Assembly: GCF_020404405.1 (NCBI RefSeq) | Contig: NZ_JAIZDA010000033.1 | Coordinates: forward strand, 1-33,395 | Direction: 5' to 3' | DNA length: 33,395 nucleotides | From: Novosphingobium sp. FKTRR1 | Lineage (GTDB): Bacteria > Pseudomonadota > Alphaproteobacteria > Sphingomonadales > Sphingomonadaceae | Shown: positions 15,606-23,050 of the stretch, piece after piece | Layout: each line of letters begins with the position of its first letter | How positions within the stretch are numbered: position 1 is the stretch's first letter | Notes under the pieces: generated by a model | The model's input: the letters and a program-made list of their open reading frames with translations, nothing else | What the model was told of the DNA's origin: nothing | Database searches by the model: none | Made by a program: the position numbers and the translations under genes

Positions 15606-16657
15606 GCCGCTTCCTGTACCTCCGGACGGTGCTCACCCTGAACCCGCCGGGTGGTCTCATCGAAGCGGCCGTAGAAGTCTGCGAGGCTTGCCAGCACGCC
15701 CTTGGCATCATCGATGAAGTTCACGCGATTGCGAAACTCCGCCGATCCGGGCAGGCCCTTGGTGTACCAGCCCAAATGCTTGCGCGCCATGTTGACGCCG
15801 GTGACCGCGCCATAGTGTTCGAGCATGGCGTGGTAGTGCTCCACGATCAGCGCGTACTGTTCGGCGATGCTGGGCTCGTCGCGGCGTTCACCGCTATCGA
15901 GCCAGTGCATCATCTGCCCCAGCAGCCACGGACGGCCATAGGAGCCACGCCCGATCATCACGCCGTCGGCGCCGCTCTGGTCGATGGCCGTGGCGACATC
16001 CTCGATCGTGCAGATATCGCCGTTGACGATCACCGGGATGCTGACCGCTTCCTTGACCCGCCGGACAAAGCCCCAGTCGGCATGGCCTTTGTACATCTGG
16101 TTGCGGGTGCGGCCATGCACCGTGATCATCTGCGCGCCGATATCCTGCGCGATCCGGGCGAGTTCGGGCGCGTTCAGGCTGTCATGACACCAACCCATCC
16201 GCATCTTCACCGTCACCGGCACCTTGACCGCCTTGACCGTCGCCTCGATCAGCGCCCTGGCTAGCGGAATGTCGCGCATCAAAGCGCTGCCGGCATCGCC
16301 GTTGACGACCTTGCGCACCGGACAACCCATGTTGATGTCGATGATCGCCGCGCCCTTGTCCTCGGACAACTTGGCGGCTTCGGCCATCTGCGCGGGTTCG
16401 CAACCGACGAGTTGCATCGATACCGGCTCTTCGGACAAGTGCCACGCGGCCTTCTGGATCGATTGGCGCGTTTCGCGGATCGCGGCGGGGCTGGCGATCA
16501 TCTCGGTGACGTTGAGGCCCGAGCCGAACCGGCGCACCAGCGTACGGAACGGCAGGTCGGACACCCCCGTCATCGGCGCGAGCACGACCGGGCAATCGAC
16601 CGCGACGGGTCCGATGGCGATGGGGTTGAGCCGGGGCGGGACGGGCGTGGTGCTCAT
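15602..16657 (-). CDS. dusB: tRNA-dihydrouridine synthase (DusB/NifR3 family)
   Basis: This 351-residue flavoenzyme reduces specific uridines in tRNA D-loops to dihydrouridine using FMN and NAD(P)H. Family signatures are LAPMTGVSDLPFR (FMN phosphate region, about residues 25-37), NMGCPVRKV with the catalytic Cys, KMRMGW, ITVHGRTRNQMYKG, VNGDI and MIGRGSYGRPW. The frame is open to an ATG at 16711, but the ATG at 16657 gives the usual N terminus; residues added by the longer start would span the hairpin at 16670-16688. It is the first gene of the ntr block, in the position historically named nifR3, and overlaps ntrB by four bases. Confidence 0.93.
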   Translation of the reverse strand: MSTTPVPPRLNPIAIGPVAVDCPVVLAPMTGVSDLPFRTLVRRFGSGLNVTEMIASPAAIRETRQSIQKAAWHLSEEPVSMQLVGCEPAQMAEAAKLSEDKGAAIIDINMGCPVRKVVNGDAGSALMRDIPLARALIEATVKAVKVPVTVKMRMGWCHDSLNAPELARIAQDIGAQMITVHGRTRNQMYKGHADWGFVRRVKEAVSIPVIVNGDICTIEDVATAIDQSGADGVMIGRGSYGRPWLLGQMMHWLDSGERRDEPSIAEQYALIVEHYHAMLEHYGAVTGVNMARKHLGWYTKGLPGSAEFRNRVNFIDDAKGVLASLADFYGRFDETTRRVQGEHRPEVQEAA

Positions 16658-16669
16658 TGCTTGATCAAT

Positions 16670-16688
16670 CTGCCTAAAAAACAGGCAG
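16670..16688. repeat. Inverted repeat CTGCCT-N7-AGGCAG between dusB and ispDF
   Basis: CTGCCT (16670-16675) and AGGCAG (16683-16688) flank an A-rich heptamer. On the minus strand the loop is GTTTTTT. The dyad lies in the 81-base divergent gap, 12 bases upstream of the dusB ATG. It could be an operator for either gene or a short hairpin in the dusB leader. There is no evidence for a specific regulator. Confidence 0.4.
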
Positions 16689-16738
16689 TCGCTTAGTCGA
16701 TTGCGGGGCATGGGGCAAGTTCTGTAAGGGCTGCGTCA

Positions 16739-17929
16739 ATGGTAGCGTTTTCCCCCCCTTCCCCCGCAAATGCCGGAGTCGTCGATGTCGTCGCAGCAGT
16801 CGTCGTGGCTGCGGGCAAAGGCGTTCGCGCAGGCGGCAGCGTACCCAAGCAATTCGCGATGTGGCGCGGCAAGCCGCTGCTCGCCCATTCGGTTCAAGCG
16901 CTGATCGCAGCAGGAGCCGCACCGATCATCGTCGCCATCCCCGAAGGGTTCGAGCCGATGGCCCGCGCAGCGCTCGGCGATCTGCCGCTCGTGCGCTTTG
17001 TCCATGGCGGGGCGACGCGGCAGGCCTCGGTTCTGGCCGCGCTGGAGGCGTTGGCAGGCGACGCTCCGCGCCATGTCCTGATCCATGATGCCGCCCGCCC
17101 CGACCTGCCCGAAGCGGTCATCTCCGGGCTGCTGGCGGCGCTGAAAAGCCACCCCGGCGCCATTCCGGTGTTGCCGGTGGTCGACAGCGTGGTGCGCGGC
17201 AGCGACGGCTTGCGCCGCGCCCATGTCGAGCGTGACGGCCTGTTCCGCGTGCAGACCCCGCAAGCGTTCCATTTCGATGCCATCCTGACCGCGCATCGTG
17301 GCTGGAGCGGCGCGGCCGAGGCTGGTGACGACGCCGCGGTTGCCGAAGCGGCCGGGCTTGCGGTGGCGCTGGTCGAAGGCCATGAACGGCTGCGCAAGAT
17401 CACCTTTGCGACCGATCTTGAGGAGGAAAACGCCGTGTCGGAACGGGCACTTTCGGTGCGTACGGGGATGGGCTTTGACGTGCACCGACTGGTGGCGGGC
17501 GAGGAATTGTGGCTGTGCGGGGTCAGGATCGACCACCCGCTGGGCCTGTCGGGACACAGCGATGCCGACGTTGCGATCCACGCGCTGGTCGATGCGCTGC
17601 TCGGCGCGATCGGTGCGGGTGACATCGGCGATCACTTTCCCCCCAGCGACATGCGCTGGAAGGGGGCCTCATCGGACCGCTTTCTGGCCCATGCCGCCGA
17701 ACTGGTGCGCGATTCGGGCCATGTCATCAGCAATGTCGATGTGACCATCATCTGCGAGGCGCCCAAGATCGGGCCGCACAAGCAGGCCATGCGCGCGCGA
17801 CTTGCCGAAGTGCTGGGAATGGCGCAGGAGCGTGTCAGCGTCAAAGCCACCACCACCGAACGGCTCGGCACGACCGGACGCGGCGAAGGCATAGCCGCGC
17901 AGGCCATCGCCACGTTGATCGCCGTCTGA
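16739..17929 (+). CDS. ispDF: Bifunctional IspD-IspF, MEP isoprenoid pathway
   Basis: This 396-residue fusion carries two non-consecutive enzymes of the methylerythritol phosphate pathway. Residues about 15-235 are IspD, 2-C-methylerythritol 4-phosphate cytidylyltransferase, with the CTP-binding AAGKGVRAGGSVPKQF, VLIHDAARP and RVQTPQAF. Residues about 240-396 are IspF, the zinc-dependent 2,4-cyclodiphosphate synthase, with GMGFDVHRL (metal Asp/His), LSGHSDADVAIHALVDALLGA, GDIGDHFPPSD and ATTTERLGTTGRGEGIAAQA. The ATG at 16739 has AAGGG about nine bases upstream. The fusion is common in alphaproteobacteria. It is divergent from dusB and leads a plus-strand run with the next two genes. Confidence 0.96.
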   Translation: MVAFSPPSPANAGVVDVVAAVVVAAGKGVRAGGSVPKQFAMWRGKPLLAHSVQALIAAGAAPIIVAIPEGFEPMARAALGDLPLVRFVHGGATRQASVLAALEALAGDAPRHVLIHDAARPDLPEAVISGLLAALKSHPGAIPVLPVVDSVVRGSDGLRRAHVERDGLFRVQTPQAFHFDAILTAHRGWSGAAEAGDDAAVAEAAGLAVALVEGHERLRKITFATDLEEENAVSERALSVRTGMGFDVHRLVAGEELWLCGVRIDHPLGLSGHSDADVAIHALVDALLGAIGAGDIGDHFPPSDMRWKGASSDRFLAHAAELVRDSGHVISNVDVTIICEAPKIGPHKQAMRARLAEVLGMAQERVSVKATTTERLGTTGRGEGIAAQAIATLIAV

Positions 17930-17978
17930 TATCGCCTTCAGATAACGCCGCCTTATCCCAGGGCAGGAGTTCCAGAGT

Positions 17979-18548
17979 ATGCCATTTCCCCGCACCGCAC
18001 TGTTATTGTCCGGCCTGTTCGCGCTGGCGACCAGCCAGACGGCACAAGCCGCTGATACCGCCACCTGCCTCAGCCAGCCCGAAGTGGAAGGTATCGTTGC
18101 CTATGCCCTGCCGTTGCTGGTCGATGCGGCGGTAAAGACGTGCGCCCCGCGCCTCTCGCCCGACGGGTATCTGGCGACGCAGGGCGCGTCGCTGGTGCAG
18201 CGCTATGCAGCACGCAAGGCAACGACCTGGCCGATTGCCAAGGCCGCCCTGCTCAAACTCACCGCCGATGACACCGGCAAGAACGCCGGTAACGCGGCGC
18301 TCATGCGCGCCCTGCCCGATTCTGCGCTGCAACCCTTTGCTGACGTGATAGTCGTGCAGGCCATCACCAAGGCGATCAAGGCCGACGATTGCGCCCCGAT
18401 CGAGCGCATCACCGGGCTGCTGGCCCCGCTGCCGCCCGAAAACACTTCGGCGTTGGTGACCACCATCATCGCGCTGGCAGACAAGCCGAAACCGGACGGC
18501 AAGGGCGGCAAGAGCGGCCTGCACGTGTGCCCGGTAGCCAAGGGTTGA
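17979..18548 (+). CDS. Small exported protein of unknown function
   Basis: This 189-residue protein is not one I can assign. The first 25 residues form a signal peptide: a short basic start (MPFPR), a hydrophobic core, and AQA followed by AD as a signal peptidase I site. The mature part is Ala/Leu-rich and probably helical. It contains four Cys residues (in ATCLSQP, KTCAPRL, DDCAPIE and HVCPVAKG) that could form two periplasmic disulfides. No catalytic motif or membrane segment is visible. The ATG at 17979 has AGGAG nine bases upstream. It lies between ispDF and pncC, two bases from pncC, so it is probably co-transcribed with them. Confidence 0.85.
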   Translation: MPFPRTALLLSGLFALATSQTAQAADTATCLSQPEVEGIVAYALPLLVDAAVKTCAPRLSPDGYLATQGASLVQRYAARKATTWPIAKAALLKLTADDTGKNAGNAALMRALPDSALQPFADVIVVQAITKAIKADDCAPIERITGLLAPLPPENTSALVTTIIALADKPKPDGKGGKSGLHVCPVAKG

Positions 18549-18550
18549 TC

Positions 18551-19075
18551 ATGACCGATTCGCTGTTGCCCGATGATATCGTCGAACTCGCCCGCCAGGT
18601 GATCGAGGAAAACCGCGCGGCCGGCCTGACCGTGGCCGTAGCCGAAAGCTGCACCGGCGGGCTGGTCGCTGCGGCGCTGACCGAGATCGGCGGCTCGTCG
18701 GCGGTGCTCGATCGCGGGTTCGTGACGTATTCGAACGAATCCAAGCACGAAATGCTCGGCGTCTCGATGGACTTGATCGACACGTTCGGCGCGGTCTCGG
18801 TAGCGGTGGCCTGGTCGATGGCGCAAGGCGCGCTCAAGCGTTCGCATGCCGATGTTGCGGTGGCGATCACTGGCGTTGCCGGACCCGACGGCGGCTCGGA
18901 GCAAAAGCCGGTGGGGACCGTGGTATTCGCCTGCGCGCGGCGGGGTGAAGATCCCGAGGCGGTCAACGCCGAACTCAAGCTGTTCGACAGCGCGCGGACC
19001 CGATCGGGTGTACGCCGTCAGGCGGCGCTGGTGGCGCTCGAACTGTTGCTGCCGCCCTCACCCGCAACGCCATAG
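18551..19075 (+). CDS. pncC: CinA-family nicotinamide-nucleotide amidohydrolase
   Basis: This 174-residue stand-alone C-terminal CinA domain is the PncC type. It deamidates nicotinamide mononucleotide to nicotinate mononucleotide in the NAD salvage cycle. Signatures are AVAESCTGGLVAAALTEIGGSS (residues about 30-50, catalytic Ser in ESCTGG), VTYSNESKHEMLGV, AITGVAGPDGGS and KPVGTVVFA. The N-terminal molybdopterin-like domain of full CinA is absent, as in other short alphaproteobacterial versions. The frame is open from 18389, inside the previous gene. The ATG at 18551 is chosen because it begins the conserved domain and leaves a two-base gap. The last 58 bases overlap ratA in convergent orientation. 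Confidence 0.93.
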   Translation: MTDSLLPDDIVELARQVIEENRAAGLTVAVAESCTGGLVAAALTEIGGSSAVLDRGFVTYSNESKHEMLGVSMDLIDTFGAVSVAVAWSMAQGALKRSHADVAVAITGVAGPDGGSEQKPVGTVVFACARRGEDPEAVNAELKLFDSARTRSGVRRQAALVALELLLPPSPATP

Positions 19076-19497
19076 AGTTTTTCCGCGCGCGTTTCGAAGG
19101 CCGTCACCATCTTGCGAAACGCGCGGTCGAGGTATGCCCCGGCGATCCGCTCGAAGATGGCGTTGCGGAACGTGAAATCGACCACGAATTCGATCCGGCA
19201 GCCGCTTTCACCTTCAGGCGCGAAGGTCCATGCATTGTGCAGACTCTTCATCGGCCCATCGAGGTATTCGACGGTCAGTGCGCGCGGTCGATCCTTGCGC
19301 ACACGCGACGTGAACTTTTCGCGCAGTGCATTGAACCCGACCATCATGTCGGCGACCATTTCGGTTTCGCTGTCCGATTTCACGCGCGTTGCCACCACCC
19401 ACGGCAGGAACTCGGCATAGCGGCGCACGTCGGCCACCAGATCGAACATCTGCTCGGGCGTGAATGGCAACACACGGGTTTCGGCGATATGCGGCAT
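19018..19497 (-). CDS. Coenzyme Q-binding START-domain protein (COQ10/RatA family)
   Basis: This 159-residue single START/SRPBCC domain protein resembles mitochondrial COQ10, which binds ubiquinone and supports its delivery to the respiratory chain. It also resembles E. coli RatA. Recognisable stretches are HIAETRVLPFTPEQMFDLVADVRRYAEFLPW at the N terminus, SLHNAWTF in the middle and VDFTFRNAIFERIAGAYLDRAFRKMVTAFETRA near the C terminus. The frame is open to 19572, but the ATG at 19497 begins the domain and follows the lipA stop by one base, so it is preferred. The extreme C terminus (Ser/Ala-rich) is encoded opposite the end of pncC and looks unconstrained. The alphaproteobacterial lipA-coq10 pairing supports the ubiquinone role over RatA toxicity. 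Confidence 0.9.
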   Translation of the reverse strand: MPHIAETRVLPFTPEQMFDLVADVRRYAEFLPWVVATRVKSDSETEMVADMMVGFNALREKFTSRVRKDRPRALTVEYLDGPMKSLHNAWTFAPEGESGCRIEFVVDFTFRNAIFERIAGAYLDRAFRKMVTAFETRAEKLYGVAGEGGSNSSSATSAA

Positions 19498-19498
19498 T

Positions 19499-20458
19499 TC
19501 AGACGCGTGCTTTCGCCGCCGCCTTTTCAAGCAGACGAGCGCGGGCCGCGCGCATTTCGGCAAAATCCTCACCAGCGTGGTAGCTCGAACGGGTCAGCGG
19601 GCTCGACGCAACCTGCAGGAAACCCTTGGCCCGCGCAATCGCACCAAACGCGGCAAACGCCTTGGGCGTGACGAAATCGATCACCTTGGTGTGCTTCGGA
19701 GTCGGCTGCAGGTATTGCCCCATGGTCAGGAAATCGATCCCGGCCGAACGCATGTCGTCCATCACCTGATGCACTTCAAGGCGTTCCTCGCCAAGGCCGA
19801 GCATGATCCCGCTCTTGGTAAAGACCATCGGGTCGTGCGCCTTGACTTCCTCGAGCAGGCGCAGTGAGGCAAAGTACCGCGCGCCGGGGCGGATCGTCGG
19901 GTACAGCCGGGGCACCGTTTCAAGGTTGTGGTTGTAGACATCGGGCCCGGCGGCAACGATCGCTTCGACCGCCGCGCGCATCTTGCCGCGAAAGTCGGGG
20001 GTGAGGATCTCGATCGTGGTGTTCGGCGTTTGCTCGCGCAGCGCGCGGATGACTTTGACGAATTGGCCTGCGCCGCCATCGGGCAGGTCATCGCGGTCGA
20101 CCGAGGTGATGACGATGTGCTCAAGCCCCATGCGCGCCGCAGCTTCTGCAACGTGGCCCGGTTCCTGATCGTCAACCTTGCGCGGCATGCCGGTCTTGAC
20201 GTTGCAGAACGCACAGGCGCGGGTGCAGACATCGCCCAGGATCATCACCGTCGCGTGCTTCTTGGTCCAGCATTCGCCGATGTTGGGGCAAGCCGCTTCC
20301 TCGCACACGGTGTTGAGCTTGAGATCGCGCATCAACTGCCGCGTCTGCTCATAGCCCTTGCTGGTCGGCGCCTTGACCCGAATCCAGTCGGGTTTGCGGG
20401 CGCGGGCCGGACGGTCGGGTTCTGACGGCGATACGGGCTGGCTGGCAAGGTCGTTCAT
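19499..20458 (-). CDS. lipA: Lipoyl synthase
   Basis: This 319-residue radical SAM enzyme inserts two sulfurs into octanoyl groups to make protein-bound lipoate. Both iron-sulfur motifs are intact. The auxiliary-cluster CEEAACPNIGEC (C-x4-C-x5-C) lies about residue 60, and the radical SAM CTRACAFC (C-x3-C-x2-C) about residue 86. GGAGQF, FTKSGIMLGLGE and the C-terminal SPLTRSSYHA are also present. The frame continues upstream to 20581; the ATG at 20458 gives the normal length. Its product serves lipoyl proteins such as the pyruvate dehydrogenase encoded at 29500-32026. That E1 beta carries its own lipoyl domain. Confidence 0.96.
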   Translation of the reverse strand: MNDLASQPVSPSEPDRPARARKPDWIRVKAPTSKGYEQTRQLMRDLKLNTVCEEAACPNIGECWTKKHATVMILGDVCTRACAFCNVKTGMPRKVDDQEPGHVAEAAARMGLEHIVITSVDRDDLPDGGAGQFVKVIRALREQTPNTTIEILTPDFRGKMRAAVEAIVAAGPDVYNHNLETVPRLYPTIRPGARYFASLRLLEEVKAHDPMVFTKSGIMLGLGEERLEVHQVMDDMRSAGIDFLTMGQYLQPTPKHTKVIDFVTPKAFAAFGAIARAKGFLQVASSPLTRSSYHAGEDFAEMRAARARLLEKAAAKARV

Positions 20459-20624
20459 GCCTTGGCAGATAGGCCGAGTTGCGCCGTTCTGCCAGCCCCC
20501 TGATGATCGAAATGCCGCCATGGGCAAGGATCGTGCGCGCAGTAACCTTGCCAAGAGCGCTTGAAACTTGGCCCGGTGCAAGTCATGAGCCAGTCAATTC
20601 AACCAGAAACAGAACGAGGCCCGC

Positions 20625-21278
20625 ATGACACAGGCAATCACGCCCGCACTCGACCACCTGCTGGCCGGTTATCGGCGATTTCGGGACCATGGCTGGACAC
20701 CCCGGCTCGAACGTTGGCGCGAACTTCGCGAGGGTCAGGAACCGCAGGTGATGATCATCGCCTGTTCGGACAGCCGGGTCGACCCGGCAGAGATCTTCGA
20801 TACCGATCCCGGTGAGATGTTCGTGGTGCGCAATGTCGCAGCGATGGTCCCCCCGTTCGAGACTACCCCCGGTCTGCACGGTGTTTCGGCCGCACTCGAA
20901 TTCGCGGTTCAGGTGCTCAAGGTCAAGGAAGTGGTCGTGCTCGGCCATGGCATGTGCGGCGGCTGCAAGGCGGCGCTGACGCAGGAACTGCATGGCGCCG
21001 AGCCCGGCGAAGGCGGCTTCGTCTCAAGCTGGATGGGCTTGCTCGATGAAGCGCGCATTCCGATTGCGGCGGAACACGGCACCACCGGCCGCGTTGCCGA
21101 ACGCGCGATGGAACAGGCCGGGGTCCGCGTCAGCCTGGCCAATCTGCGGACATTCCCTTGCGTGCGCAAAAAAGAGCGCGACGGCGAACTGACCTTGCGC
21201 GGCGCGTTTTTCGCCATTTCCGATGGCCTGCTGCATATGCTTGACGAGGCAACCGGCGAGTTCGCTCCGGTCACCTGA
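20625..21278 (+). CDS. can: Beta-class carbonic anhydrase
   Basis: This 217-residue beta carbonic anhydrase interconverts CO2 and bicarbonate. The zinc ligands are visible as the first Cys of ACSDSRV (about residue 47, with the Asp-Arg dyad), and the His and Cys of GHGMCGGC (about residues 107-114). The ATG at 20625 has GAGG about five bases upstream. A predicted terminator follows 34 bases after the stop. Bicarbonate supply for biotin carboxylases, such as the methylcrotonyl-CoA carboxylase in this window, is one plausible use, but there is no positional link. The gene stands alone, divergent from lipA with a 166-base gap in which no clear promoter was recognised. Confidence 0.94.
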   Translation: MTQAITPALDHLLAGYRRFRDHGWTPRLERWRELREGQEPQVMIIACSDSRVDPAEIFDTDPGEMFVVRNVAAMVPPFETTPGLHGVSAALEFAVQVLKVKEVVVLGHGMCGGCKAALTQELHGAEPGEGGFVSSWMGLLDEARIPIAAEHGTTGRVAERAMEQAGVRVSLANLRTFPCVRKKERDGELTLRGAFFAISDGLLHMLDEATGEFAPVT

Positions 21279-21311
21279 TCGCCGGACGCACACAATCTAG
21301 GCACAAAGACA

Positions 21312-21339
21312 AAAGGGGCGACCGCGAGGCCGCCCCTTT
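21312..21339. terminator. Bidirectional intrinsic terminator
   Basis: AAAGGGGCG (21312-21320) and CGCCCCTTT (21331-21339) form a perfect nine-base stem, with two further CC/GG pairs possible inside the ten-base loop. A T-rich stretch follows on both strands (CGCATTTT on plus; TTTTGTCTTTG on minus). It lies between convergent carbonic anhydrase and the TPR-like gene and would serve both. Confidence 0.85.
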
Positions 21340-21365
21340 CGCATTTTGACGCTTGTGCGGCAGGC

Positions 21366-22718
21366 TTACTTGCCCGCAGCCTTCTGGTCGGCAAAGATCG
21401 ACCAAAGCGCCGCCAGTTGCTGACGGACGCCACCGACCTGAGCCAGCGTGGCCTTGGCGTCGGGGTACTTGGCCTGATCGATCTGGGCGATACCGAGCCG
21501 CGTCAGGATGCGATCCTTGTTGGCATCGACGCCACCCTTGGTCAGTGCCAGCTTGTACAGTTCCTCTGCCTTGGCGCTATCACCATAGGACAGGAAGGCA
21601 TCGGCCGTCGCAGCCGCGCTGACACCGGTCGGCGCCTTGGCGGCATCGGTGGCAAGTCCGGCAAGCGAGGCCTTGTCAGCCGCGATGCGCGGGCGGGCGT
21701 TGGTCAGCGCTTCCTTGACGAACGTGTCATCGGCCTTGAGCGCACCAGCGGCGATGCCCTTTTCGGCAATACGCACCACTTCACCCGGGTTACGGCGATA
21801 GTCGGCAGCCTGCAGATACGCGACATATTCGCGCTCGACGTACTTCGGATCGGAGCTGAGGCCGCCGCTGCGGTCGATCAGGCGTTCGACGTCGAGCGTT
21901 TCCTGAGCCTGGAAGCCGGTGCTGGCGTAGTTCAGCAACTGCCCGGCGTTCAGCCAGTTCAGCGCGTTGGGATAAGCCTGCACCTGCAGGAACGACCATT
22001 CGAGCGAAGCTGCGTTCAGCTTGCCCTTCACCGCGATGCGCATGCCCTGCGAATACCAGTCCTCGGGCGACACACCACCGGCTGCCTTCTTGGCGGCGAT
22101 GGCAGTCTTGAGCGCGTCAAGCGCCTGTGCGGGCTGGCCGCTCTTTTCAAAGGCGTCGGCCAATACCGCAGCGGCGGCTTCGTCCTTGTAGTTGCCAGCG
22201 ACGACCGGGCCGAGCGCCTTGATCGTGGTCGGGTAATCCTTGAGCTGGTAGGCCGTGTAGCCGATGAAGAAGGCAACCGTCGTGCTGGTTTCAGGGGGCA
22301 ACTGGCCGCTGTCGAACATCGCCTGCAAACCCTTGAGCACCAGCGGCTTGTCATCGACATAACCGCCGACGATCTGCTGCCACTGACCCCAGGTCACCTT
22401 GTCAGCCACGTTCTTGACCGAAGGCTCCATTGCGGCAAGCTGCGGGACCAGCGGCAGCGCGGCGGCCTTCAGTTCCTCGGCGGAAACCTTGCCCTTCTTG
22501 GCTTCGACGTCCTGCAACTGCTTCTGGAAGGGCGCCGCAACCTTGACGAACTCGGGCGAAGCCGTGACCTTGGCAGGCGCCTTGTCCTTCTCCTTGTCCT
22601 TGGCGAATGCCGGCGTGGCAGAAAGGCCCAGCGCGATCACGCTTGCGCCAGCGATGGCTGTCGCCATGGCCAAGGCCGCTGCACCCGATTTGCCGAACTT
22701 CCCAAAGCTAGCGCGCAT
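21366..22718 (-). CDS. Exported TPR-like repeat protein of unknown function
   Basis: This 450-residue exported protein has a signal peptide of about 39 residues with a long hydrophobic stretch (AMATAIAGASVIALGLSA) and an AFA-KD cleavage site. A short Lys/Asp/Ala linker follows. The rest is almost entirely alpha-helical, with repeating amphipathic pairs typical of TPR or SEL1-like solenoids, for example TAYQLKDYPTTIKALGPVV, AVLADAFEKSGQPAQALDAL and AFLSYGDSAKAEELYKLAL. No catalytic residues stand out. The ATG at 22718 has AGGAG eight bases upstream. It is divergent from gyrA across 332 bases and convergent with the carbonic anhydrase. From memory similar proteins occur in sphingomonads without an assigned role; scaffolding of an envelope complex is a guess. 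Confidence 0.88.
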   Translation of the reverse strand: MRASFGKFGKSGAAALAMATAIAGASVIALGLSATPAFAKDKEKDKAPAKVTASPEFVKVAAPFQKQLQDVEAKKGKVSAEELKAAALPLVPQLAAMEPSVKNVADKVTWGQWQQIVGGYVDDKPLVLKGLQAMFDSGQLPPETSTTVAFFIGYTAYQLKDYPTTIKALGPVVAGNYKDEAAAAVLADAFEKSGQPAQALDALKTAIAAKKAAGGVSPEDWYSQGMRIAVKGKLNAASLEWSFLQVQAYPNALNWLNAGQLLNYASTGFQAQETLDVERLIDRSGGLSSDPKYVEREYVAYLQAADYRRNPGEVVRIAEKGIAAGALKADDTFVKEALTNARPRIAADKASLAGLATDAAKAPTGVSAAATADAFLSYGDSAKAEELYKLALTKGGVDANKDRILTRLGIAQIDQAKYPDAKATLAQVGGVRQQLAALWSIFADQKAAGK

Positions 22719-23050
22719 CAGTCATCTCCTGTTCGACCCCGGCCGACCTTGCGCCGTTCCGGCGTCATGCCGACCCCACACCCGTGGCTGTCGAAAATAC
22801 GATCCGGTTGCTGCTCTGGCGCGGATTTGCGCCGTTGGCAACGGGGCTTGCGTGGTATTCCCCATCCGGTGAACCGTGATTGAATGTCGCTTGGTCGCAA
22901 GGTTCATGTGTTCTGCGCGATTCAGCGCGATCAGGGGCCGCACATGTGGAAAAACCGCGCGCAGGCTCCGGCTTTGCTGGCCATCGCCAGCCAACCGGTC
23001 TAGGGCAATCGGATAGTTTCAGAACCCCCAACAAGCGATAAAGCAACGAC
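22719..23050. other. 332-base divergent intergenic region upstream of gyrA, with a short hairpin
   Basis: No convincing gene lies here; open frames on either strand have no recognisable content. It should contain the promoters of gyrA (plus) and the exported TPR-like gene (minus). No hexamer pair was convincing. The best structure is a perfect hairpin GCTGGC-CATC-GCCAGC at 22976-22991, about 60 bases before the gyrA start, which could lie in the gyrA leader. Confidence 0.4.

Noticed and set aside
19498..19572. Longer COQ10-like protein starting at 19572
   Set aside because: The added residues lie inside lipA and are basic low-complexity; the ATG at 19497 begins the domain.
22719..22994. Small open frames between the TPR-like gene and gyrA
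   Set aside because: No SD, no recognisable content, Arg/Gly-rich shadow composition.
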